Assembly (NCBI GenBank): GCA_017940085.1
Contig: JAGAZK010000150.1
Span: 1 to 5,133, forward strand
DNA from: Campylobacter sp.
GTDB lineage: Bacteria; Campylobacterota; Campylobacteria; Campylobacterales; Campylobacteraceae
Direction: 5' to 3'
DNA: 5,133 nt
Under the pieces are notes generated by a model. It was given only the letters and a program-made list of their open reading frames with translations. It did not search any database and was not told the DNA's origin. Both the position numbers and the translations under genes were made by a program. Shown piece after piece: positions 1 through 5,133 of the stretch. Every line of letters starts with the position of its first letter. Position 1 is the stretch's first letter.

Positions 1-40
1 AAATTTAATTAAATTTAATCAAATTTGAGCAAATTTAAAT
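1..40. repeat. Four AAATTT blocks phased at exactly 10 bp
   Basis: AAATTT starts at 1, 11, 21 and 31, with spacers AATT, AATC, GAGC and AAAT. Positions 1-16 form a perfect 16-bp palindrome, and 21-36 form an inverted repeat with 7-bp arms around AG. The array lies directly downstream of the outer-membrane protein stop codon (42-44) and may continue outside the window. Helically phased A/T tracts usually give intrinsic curvature. No G/C-rich stem plus T-run terminator is present here. Confidence 0.8.
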
Positions 41-41
41 A

Positions 42-731
42 CTAAAATCTATACCCAATCACAGCTTGATATGTTTTTGAGTTTGCAAAATCAAATCCAT
101 CATATTTTGATTTTTCGATACCAACTCTCACGCCCAACGCAAGACCTTTAGTGATTTGATAGCCAATCTCCGCATTTGCTTCATAGCCTTTTGGTTTGAG
201 TTTATCTACAGAATCTGAATAATAAAAACCTTTTTTAAACCCAGCACTTGCTATCCCATAAAGTCCTGTATCAAAAATATGATTTTTTTGATACTCAATC
301 ATAGCTTTATAGCTTACTAGCACATCAACATAATTATCTTCATAAGTATATGTCCCATAATAGCTACTATAGGTGTCTTTCTCATCAAATACAAAAACAT
401 CAGCACCTATACCCAAAGGATAAATTCTCACAGCACCCCAAGAATTGTCATTGTAGCCAAACTGCCAGCCAAAAAGCCCATTGATTCCAAATACGCTCAT
501 ATCTGACTCATAATTGGCGACTGAATACTTATCGTGATTATCGTAAGATACTAGTAATTTTGCAGCAAAACTGCTATCTTTGGCTTTGTTCCAATTAAAA
601 TAAAACTCGCCACCTTTAGAATCCATTAGTCCTGCTGTTTCTTTTTGGGTAGTTTTGCCAAGTCTAATCCCTAAATCATTGCCAAAAACCAAACCGCACA
701 TCAAACACAAAAATGCTAATTTTTTGAGCAT
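42..731 (-). CDS. Small outer-membrane beta-barrel protein, function unknown
   Basis: Seen: 229 residues with an N-terminal signal peptide (Lys3-Lys4, hydrophobic core, likely cleavage after Gly17 in VFG|ND). The mature part consists of alternating hydrophobic/polar stretches with many Gly, Tyr and Phe. About 8-10 beta strands can be drawn, for example near residues 19-27, 41-49, 55-64, 77-92, 97-115, 134-148, 153-169, 183-193, 197-209 and 219-229. The chain ends in ...VIGYRF; a terminal Phe in an amphipathic last strand is the classic Bam recognition signal. The loop around 121-134 is Tyr-rich (6 of 14). No lipobox is present despite Cys9 and Cys12. The start is fixed by a strong AAGGAG 5 nt upstream. 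Known: this build matches small OmpW/OMP_b-brl-like barrels rather than the much longer Campylobacter major porin. Inferred: surface-exposed protein, transcribed alone from its own promoter, possibly phase-variable through the homopolymer in that promoter. Odd: the gene contains no AAATTT hexamer, unlike its neighbours. I do not recognise the specific family. Confidence 0.9.
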   Translation of the reverse strand: MLKKLAFLCLMCGLVFGNDLGIRLGKTTQKETAGLMDSKGGEFYFNWNKAKDSSFAAKLLVSYDNHDKYSVANYESDMSVFGINGLFGWQFGYNDNSWGAVRIYPLGIGADVFVFDEKDTYSSYYGTYTYEDNYVDVLVSYKAMIEYQKNHIFDTGLYGIASAGFKKGFYYSDSVDKLKPKGYEANAEIGYQITKGLALGVRVGIEKSKYDGFDFANSKTYQAVIGYRF

Positions 732-777
732 TTTTTCTCCTTTTTTTGAAAATTTTTAAAAATAAAATCGCATTATA
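732..777 (-). promoter_or_regulatory. Promoter -10 box and leader of the outer-membrane protein gene
   Basis: Read on the minus strand, a perfect TATAAT lies at 777-772 in the context CATATATAATGCG. A start about 7 nt downstream (near 765) would give a leader of roughly 34 nt ending in the strong Shine-Dalgarno. There is no good TTGACA. The region upstream of the -10 is a T-rich tract, in line with the known Campylobacter/Helicobacter sigma-70 pattern in which AT-rich periodicity replaces a conserved -35. The transcription start is inferred, not seen. Confidence 0.7.
737..742 (-). promoter_or_regulatory. Strong Shine-Dalgarno of the outer-membrane protein gene
   Basis: AAGGAG on the minus strand sits 5 nt before the ATG at 731-729 and fixes the start codon. 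It contrasts with the amidase and mnmC starts, which have no such site. Confidence 0.88.
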
Positions 778-781
778 TATG

Positions 782-795
782 AAAAAAAAAAAAAA
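782..795. repeat. 14-nt A/T homopolymer in the promoter of the outer-membrane protein gene
   Basis: Fourteen uninterrupted A on the plus strand (T on the transcribed sense strand) begin 4 bp upstream of the -10 box at 772-777. They fill the position of the -35/-10 spacer; the nearest weak -35-like TTGTTT is at 798-793. This is the longest homopolymer in the window. The next longest are 8-mers inside coding sequence. Length change here would alter promoter spacing, so it is a candidate phase-variation tract. Confidence 0.85.
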
Positions 796-800
796 CAAAT

Positions 801-841
801 TTAAAATACAATTTTAATGAAATTTTTAAAAATTTATTAAA
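801..841 (-). terminator. Weak AT-only hairpins between mnmC and the outer-membrane protein gene
   Basis: Two overlapping, mutually exclusive stem-loops can be drawn. One is at 801-817 (7-bp arms TTAAAAT/ATTTTAA, 3-nt loop). The other is at 813-841 (6 bp, a 1-nt bulge at G819, then 6 bp around a TTAA loop). For a transcript leaving mnmC they precede the 14-T run by 5 nt or more. All pairs are A-T, so stability is low. This could be a leaky terminator of the operon, or just AT-rich spacer. Confidence 0.25.
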
Positions 842-864
842 TTTTGTTTCAAATTTACCACAAT

Positions 865-879
865 TTACGCTGTTACGCT
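865..879. repeat. Tandem direct repeat TTACGCT x2 with 8-bp period
   Basis: TTACGCT occurs at 865-871 and 873-879, separated by one base, in the otherwise GC-poor gap just after the mnmC stop. It lies about 90-100 bp upstream of the -10 of the outer-membrane protein gene. It might be a regulator half-site pair or a remnant duplication; nothing in the sequence decides. Confidence 0.5.
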
Positions 880-902
880 TAAAAATTTGCGAAGTTATAA
901 AT

Positions 903-2738
903 TTAAACAAGACCTTTTTTTAACAAACGAATTAAAAATCTAGATGAATTTAGCTCATCAAGTATATCTAAACTCGTGCAAATTTGGCGGTTTAAGAGCA
1001 TATCGCAAATAATCTCAGCCCCAAAAATCGCACTCGCCAAGCCGTGAGCCCCGTGAGCTGAGTTTATTAGTAAATTTGGATAATATACTGGTTTTGGCTG
1101 ATTTTGATGGTGTTTGGTCCATAAAAGAGATTTGTAATTTTTAGCAAACTCAAGATGATTATAAATCGCCCCAATTATAGGAAATCTATCACCACTATAA
1201 CAGCGAAAAGCCGTATTTGAGCCGATAATTTTGGGCTTTTTATCACCCAAAAATTCACTTAAATTTGCTAAATTTAATTCATCATCGCTTCTTAACGGAC
1301 TAAGATCATCATTTTGCCTATCAAAAGTAGAACCTATGAGCTGGGTATTATCGTAAGCCTTGCAAACATACGCTCTAGCACTAAAAGGCGATTTTAAATC
1401 CAAACTTGGCTCAATCAAAGTCGTCTGACCTCTGACATTGCTAAGCTTGATAAATTCATCATTGAAGAGCTTTTTAAAAAGCTCTTTACTTCCATTACCA
1501 AGAGCAAAAACAATCAAATCAGTCTCTAAAATATTGCCATTTTCAAAACTTACAAAATATTTGTCATTTTTACGAACAAAATGCGTAAATTTGTGCTTTA
1601 GTCGCACTTGAAGTTTATTTGATATAGCTTCACAAAGCTCTTTTGGACGAATTTGAACTGCTTTTGGGATAAAGCTTGCTGGATACGGGCTAAAATCATC
1701 AAAAAATGGCAAAATATCGCTATTTGCAGCCTTAAATCTCTCAAATGATTTTTTATCACAAGCATAATGCCAAGCACCACTAAAATCGCAAAATTCACTA
1801 AATTCACTACCAAAATAAAAATTTCTTGCAAGCAAGAACGCACTTAAATGCATAAGACCAAGCTTAACATTTGGCTTTGTAATAAGTGGAGCCAAAAGCC
1901 CAGTTTTATTAGAACTCCCACTCATTGCCACGCTATTATTCGCTTCGCATAAAATCACTTCAAAATTTAAGTTTTGAAGCTGATAAGCCGTGCTAAGACC
2001 AGCAATTCCACCACCAATGACTAAAATTTGTTTGGGTGTAGTTAAATTTGGCTGTTTAAACCACAAATTTTTGTAATTTTTTGGTTTTGTATCTTGGCAA
2101 ACAGCTTGTAAAATTTGCTTTTTTTTGGCATTTCCTTGAAATTTTTCATAATAAAAACCATTGTTTTGGAGAGCTGATTTGACTTTTGAAGCTACGCTGT
2201 AAGTGCGTATAATAGAGCCTTTGTGGCAAAACTCGCCAAGTTTTGCAAAAACCTCATCGCTCCACATATCAGGATTTTTAGATGGAGCAAACCCGTCTAA
2301 ATACCAAATATCAGCTCTAAAATCACTCTGATCAAAAAAATCCAAAATATCACCAAAAAACAAATCCAAAATAATATTTTGGCTGATTTTTATGCGGATA
2401 ATAGCATTTGGGACGATTTCATATTGGTCAATAAATTTATCAAAAATATCGCTAAATTCATTAAATTTAGTCATTATTTTTTTGAGTTCATTTTTAGAAA
2501 GCGGATATTTTTCACATGAAATAAAATGTAAGCTTTTGCCTAAATTTAGGGCTTTTTTGGCTGTAACAAAAAAATTTAATCCCACACCAAATCCAGCTTC
2601 AGCCACCACTAAATTTGGCTTTTGGACTAAATTTAAAGCCCCAGCATAAACAAATTCTCTTTCATTGATAGGATCGTCCATATCAAAATAAATGTCATCA
2701 AATTTGGTGCTAAATAGTGCATTATTTACAAATTTCAT
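903..2738 (-). CDS. mnmC: Bifunctional tRNA 5-methylaminomethyl-2-thiouridine biosynthesis protein MnmC
   Basis: Role: the cytosolic enzyme finishes mnm5(s2)U34 in tRNA. The FAD domain removes the carboxymethyl group from cmnm5U made by MnmEG, and the SAM domain methylates the resulting nm5U. Seen: 611 residues, somewhat shorter than the 668-residue E. coli enzyme. The N-terminal methyltransferase (about 1-220) shows the family start (FDDIYFDMDDPINEREFV), SAM motif I AEAGFGVGLNF (46-56), acidic Glu76 in SCEKYPL, and the diagnostic LDGFAPSKNPDMW (147-159, Asp148). A linker near 221-236 leads to the DAO-type oxidoreductase with dinucleotide motif GGGIAG (242-247), ribose-binding Glu265, SGSSNKTGLLAPL (273-285), and a C-terminal NSAHGAHGLASA block (about 559-570). 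No key motif is missing and no frameshift is visible. Context: its ATG overlaps the amidase stop (ATGA) without a Shine-Dalgarno, so it is probably translated by coupling as the last gene of the operon. The call is secure. Confidence 0.97.
   Translation of the reverse strand: MKFVNNALFSTKFDDIYFDMDDPINEREFVYAGALNLVQKPNLVVAEAGFGVGLNFFVTAKKALNLGKSLHFISCEKYPLSKNELKKIMTKFNEFSDIFDKFIDQYEIVPNAIIRIKISQNIILDLFFGDILDFFDQSDFRADIWYLDGFAPSKNPDMWSDEVFAKLGEFCHKGSIIRTYSVASKVKSALQNNGFYYEKFQGNAKKKQILQAVCQDTKPKNYKNLWFKQPNLTTPKQILVIGGGIAGLSTAYQLQNLNFEVILCEANNSVAMSGSSNKTGLLAPLITKPNVKLGLMHLSAFLLARNFYFGSEFSEFCDFSGAWHYACDKKSFERFKAANSDILPFFDDFSPYPASFIPKAVQIRPKELCEAISNKLQVRLKHKFTHFVRKNDKYFVSFENGNILETDLIVFALGNGSKELFKKLFNDEFIKLSNVRGQTTLIEPSLDLKSPFSARAYVCKAYDNTQLIGSTFDRQNDDLSPLRSDDELNLANLSEFLGDKKPKIIGSNTAFRCYSGDRFPIIGAIYNHLEFAKNYKSLLWTKHHQNQPKPVYYPNLLINSAHGAHGLASAIFGAEIICDMLLNRQICTSLDILDELNSSRFLIRLLKKGLV
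2735..2738 (-). promoter_or_regulatory. ATGA stop-start overlap, amidase to mnmC
   Basis: The mnmC ATG (2738-2736) overlaps the amidase TGA (2737-2735). The preceding bases on the coding strand (TTTTGCCAAAAATAA) contain no GGAG-like element. This suggests termination-reinitiation rather than independent ribosome entry. Confidence 0.8.
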
Positions 2739-4084
2739 TTATTTTTGGCAAAATACGAATCTACGCCGTCTGCTATGCCTTGAGCTGTTTTATCTATGTA
2801 TTCTGGAGTATTTAATAATTTGCCCTCGCTTGGGTGCGTGATATATCCAATCTCGACTAAAACCGCTGGCATCAAAGCTCCAACCAATACCCAAAACGGA
2901 CCTTCTTTGGCTCCATGATCCATTACTGGAGTGAGTTTTCTTACAGATTTTACTAAATTTGATTGTATATCGATAGCTAATTTGTTTGAAGCTATGATTT
3001 TTTCGCGGTTTAGAAAATTTAAAAAACTCACTTGAGCGAAATAATTCATCTCTTCTGTGTCGGCTTTGTTTTCTAAACTCGCTGCGTCCATCGCTCTAGC
3101 ACTATTGCTAGGACTTAAGAAAAATGTCTCAATTCCTCTCATACTTTTGGCTTTAGATCTGTTTGGAGCAGCGTTTGTATGGATTGAGATAAACAAATTT
3201 GCATTTTTTTTGTTTGCAAAAGCTGTTCTTTGTCTAAGCTCAATAAATTTATCATTATTTCTAGTCAAATACACGGTGTATCCGCGTTTTTGCAAAACTC
3301 TCATAGTTCTTTGAGCGACTTTTAAAACAATGTATTTTTCATACAATTTCTTTCCACCAACGGCTCCAGCGTCTTTTCCACCATGACCTGGATCTAAGAC
3401 TATGATTTTTTTGCTAGGTTTTTGATTGTCTAGTTCAATTTGATTTTTGATTTGCGTGATTTGAGCGGTTGTTTGAGTATTTGGGGTCAAATTTACTAAA
3501 CTTTGTTTGTTTTGAAAAATGATTTTATTGTTTTGGATACTATAAGAAATATCTTGCTTTTTTTCTCCAGCAAATACAATTCTAATCGTGTTTTTATCAA
3601 ACTGAGCTATTCTTAGTTGGGGAGAGATTTTTTCTTTTAATACAGGTAGTTTTGTAAATAAAGCACCTTTTATATCAAATACTTTTTTGTAAAAATTTTT
3701 TGTGTTTATGTCAAATTCGGTAATGTCGTCTTTGGAGATGGGTTGATCTGCACTAAGGATTAAATTTTCGTTATCGCTTTGGATTTTTAGCACCATCAAA
3801 ACTGATGATTTAGCTTCTAATTTGTCTAATTTATTTAGCTCATCTTGGTATTGAGAATAATCATATTGCAATATTTTTGAAGCTTGGATTATTCGTTTTA
3901 ATGCTTCTTTGGTTTGATTGTGTTCATCATTTAAAATAGATTTTGCATAAATTCCTTTTAGGTCATTGTAAATCCTAATCTGCTCATCTTTTGAAGAACT
4001 ATTAAACTCTAAATCAAATTTAGAAAACTCATCACCAAAAGCCAAATTTACAAATAAAAAAAACGCTAAAAAAAGTCTAATCAT
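2735..4084 (-). CDS. amiA: Exported zinc N-acetylmuramoyl-L-alanine amidase (Amidase_3)
   Basis: Role: periplasmic zinc hydrolase cutting the amide bond between N-acetylmuramic acid and L-Ala of the stem peptide, used to split septal peptidoglycan during cell separation. Seen: 449 residues with a signal peptide at 1-17 (cleavage AFG|DE). A charged, helical, possibly coiled segment follows at about 18-90. A beta-rich region (about 95-192) recalls the AMIN peptidoglycan-binding domain but is divergent, and then comes a Gln/Thr/Asn-rich linker (193-224). The catalytic domain (about 226-446) has zinc ligands His234 (DPGHGG), Glu249 (YEKYIV) and His302 (SIHTNA), with catalytic Glu411 in LVEIGYITHPSEG. 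Residues about 325-385 are a long, mostly helical stretch between the last zinc ligand and Glu411, where AmiB/AmiC-type enzymes carry a blocking helix; a similar role here is inferred. Context: ATGA overlaps with both neighbours. The symbol follows Helicobacter/Campylobacter usage from memory. Confidence 0.95.
   Translation of the reverse strand: MIRLFLAFFLFVNLAFGDEFSKFDLEFNSSSKDEQIRIYNDLKGIYAKSILNDEHNQTKEALKRIIQASKILQYDYSQYQDELNKLDKLEAKSSVLMVLKIQSDNENLILSADQPISKDDITEFDINTKNFYKKVFDIKGALFTKLPVLKEKISPQLRIAQFDKNTIRIVFAGEKKQDISYSIQNNKIIFQNKQSLVNLTPNTQTTAQITQIKNQIELDNQKPSKKIIVLDPGHGGKDAGAVGGKKLYEKYIVLKVAQRTMRVLQKRGYTVYLTRNNDKFIELRQRTAFANKKNANLFISIHTNAAPNRSKAKSMRGIETFFLSPSNSARAMDAASLENKADTEEMNYFAQVSFLNFLNREKIIASNKLAIDIQSNLVKSVRKLTPVMDHGAKEGPFWVLVGALMPAVLVEIGYITHPSEGKLLNTPEYIDKTAQGIADGVDSYFAKNK
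4081..4084 (-). promoter_or_regulatory. ATGA stop-start overlap, flavin oxidoreductase to amidase
   Basis: The amidase ATG (4084-4082) overlaps the TGA (4083-4081) of the upstream gene. The upstream bases (AATTGGTTGATGGCGA) lack a clear Shine-Dalgarno. The start is nevertheless supported by the signal peptide that begins right at this Met. Confidence 0.8.
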
Positions 4085-5133
4085 TCGCCATCAACCAATT
4101 TTTTTATTAATTCTTTTACACTGATAATTTCTTTGAGTTTGTAGCCATTTTCGCCTGTAAAAAATAATCCTGTTTGAGTATTTCCGCTAAAAGCGTCAAA
4201 AAGTCTATCAGCTATACAATACCCTACTTCTTTAGCACCTTTGCCCCTACCGCAAGGTGCTACGCAGTTGCTGATACACTGGATTTTTGGACCTAGTTTT
4301 TTGGCAACTAAATCGATTAAATTTGTTTTAATTCCCCTTGCTGGATAACCAACAGGAGATTTTAGGAGCATTATATCGTCTTTTGTAGCATTAATAAGTG
4401 TGTTTTTAAACTCATCACTAGCATCGCATTCATAAGTGCCAATAAATCTAGTCCCCATTTGAACGCCACTTGCACCTAAATTTATAGCTTTTGTTATGTC
4501 TTCTTTGTCCCAAATACCACCAGCTGCAAAAACAGGTATATCATGACCTGCTTGTTTGGCAAGTTCGTTAGCTTCTTTTGAAACTGCTGGAATTAATGCT
4601 TCTAATTGAAAATTTGGATCAGAGCATTGCTCGTAAGTAAATCCTTGATGACCACCACTTTTTGGTCCTTCCAAAACTACGCCATCAGGAAATCTTCCAT
4701 ATCTTCCAAACCATCTTTTAGCTATGATTTGAAGTGCTTTTACCGAGCTTACAATTGGCATCAAAGCGACGCTTTTAAAATCTTTGGTAAATTCTGGCAA
4801 AGTAGTTGGAAGTCCAGCACCTGAGATAATAATATCGATCCCTAATTCACAAGCATCTTTTACTATTCTTGGATAATCATTTGCAGCACACATAATATTT
4901 GCTGCTAGTGGAGCTGAGCCACAAATTTTTCGTGCATTTTTGATAATAGCTTCAAATCCAGCACGAGAATAAAAATTTTCACTATCATAAGGTTTGGAAT
5001 TTATTTGTTTATCAACAAAAGCCAAATTTTGATAATATCCAGTCCCTACAGAGCTGATTACGCCCAAACAGCCATTTGCACTAACACTTCCTGCTAGTCT
5101 ATCCCAACTAATCCCAAGACCCATTCCGCCTTG
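4081..5133 (-). CDS. Nitronate monooxygenase-family FMN oxidoreductase (5' end cut by window edge)
   Basis: Seen: the reading frame stays open to the window edge. Codons before the internal ATG at 5122-5124 read Gln-Gly-Gly, giving QGGMGLGISWDRLAG, a conserved block normally preceded by about 15-25 residues. That ATG is therefore not the start, and the true start lies outside. Counting from that Met, FMN-barrel landmarks are AANIMCA (74-80), SGAGLP (101-106), EGPKSGGHQG (152-161, candidate catalytic His159), and AAGGI plus GASGVQMGTRF (200-227) for FMN phosphate. A Cys set C283-x3-C287-x3-C291-x11-C303 follows. Known: the family includes nitronate monooxygenases, NADH:quinone reductases and FabK-like enoyl reductases, all TIM-barrel flavoproteins in the cytosol. 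Sequence alone does not pick the substrate, so nitronate oxidation is only the default label. Context: first gene of the visible operon, with its TGA overlapping the amidase ATG. Confidence 0.92.
   Translation of the reverse strand, partial: QGGMGLGISWDRLAGSVSANGCLGVISSVGTGYYQNLAFVDKQINSKPYDSENFYSRAGFEAIIKNARKICGSAPLAANIMCAANDYPRIVKDACELGIDIIISGAGLPTTLPEFTKDFKSVALMPIVSSVKALQIIAKRWFGRYGRFPDGVVLEGPKSGGHQGFTYEQCSDPNFQLEALIPAVSKEANELAKQAGHDIPVFAAGGIWDKEDITKAINLGASGVQMGTRFIGTYECDASDEFKNTLINATKDDIMLLKSPVGYPARGIKTNLIDLVAKKLGPKIQCISNCVAPCGRGKGAKEVGYCIADRLFDAFSGNTQTGLFFTGENGYKLKEIISVKELIKKLVDGE

Noticed and set aside
21..36. Inverted repeat with 7-bp arms AAATTTG/CAAATTT as terminator of the outer-membrane protein gene
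   Set aside because: The loop is only 2 nt, the stem is nearly all A-T, and no T-run follows in the direction of transcription. The symmetry follows from the palindromic AAATTT repeats.
1..40. CRISPR-like array from the regular AAATTT spacing
   Set aside because: The repeat unit is 6 bp with 4-bp spacers, far too short. It is better read as phased A/T tracts.
42..731. Lipoprotein reading of the outer-membrane protein (Cys9/Cys12 in the signal region)
   Set aside because: Neither Cys is preceded by a lipobox, and both fall inside the hydrophobic core. A signal-peptidase I site after Gly17 fits better.
1598..1843. 81-codon minus-strand open frame inside mnmC
   Set aside because: It lies wholly inside mnmC in another frame on the same strand. 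The composition is arbitrary and there is no Shine-Dalgarno or family motif.
2119..2126. Runs of 8 T inside genes (2119-2126 in mnmC, 3204-3211 in the amidase) as phase-variation tracts
   Set aside because: Runs of 7-8 A/T encoding Lys-Lys or Asn-Lys-Lys are ordinary in such AT-rich coding sequence. Both genes are housekeeping and in frame.
2392..2649. 85-codon plus-strand open frame antisense to mnmC
   Set aside because: It is an antisense shadow of the conserved methyltransferase domain, with no promoter or ribosome site and no recognisable product.
3057..3314. 85-codon plus-strand open frame with hydrophobic stretches, antisense to the amidase
   Set aside because: The hydrophobic look comes from the antisense of the conserved amidase catalytic region. 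There is no start signal.
4606..4824. 72-codon plus-strand open frame antisense to the flavin oxidoreductase
   Set aside because: It overlaps conserved coding sequence and has no start signal or recognisable motif.

Overview
The window is AT-rich (about two thirds A+T by eye), gene-dense, and all four genes lie on the minus strand. The gene content (an AmiA-type amidase in front of a fused MnmC, a flavin oxidoreductase upstream, T-rich promoter architecture) and the very frequent AAATTT hexamer point to Campylobacterota, most likely Campylobacter. The species cannot be fixed from the sequence alone; a fetus/hyointestinalis/lanienae-like member is a guess.

Read in the direction of transcription (high to low coordinates), a three-gene operon comes first. 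It holds a 5'-truncated FMN-dependent nitronate monooxygenase/NAD(P)H flavin oxidoreductase (4081-5133), an exported N-acetylmuramoyl-L-alanine amidase (2735-4084) and the bifunctional tRNA wobble-uridine modification enzyme MnmC (903-2738). Both internal junctions are ATGA overlaps and neither downstream start has a recognisable Shine-Dalgarno, so translation is probably coupled. The three products share no pathway (flavin redox chemistry, septal peptidoglycan splitting, mnm5s2U synthesis in tRNA). The arrangement looks like a housekeeping cluster kept together by history and co-expression.

A 171-bp, extremely AT-rich gap (732-902) then separates mnmC from a gene for a small outer-membrane beta-barrel protein of unknown function (42-731). 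This gene has its own signals: a perfect TATAAT, a strong AAGGAG and, directly upstream of the -10, an uninterrupted run of 14 A/T. That run lies where a -35/-10 spacer would be, so it is a plausible slipped-strand switch for expression of this surface protein. The same gap holds AT-only hairpins and a short tandem octamer.

The first 40 bases, downstream of the surface protein gene, carry four AAATTT blocks exactly 10 bp apart. The surface protein gene itself contains no AAATTT, although the hexamer occurs about 46 times elsewhere in the window.

Nothing here amounts to a new multi-gene system. The most interesting element is the homopolymer in the promoter of the surface-protein gene.
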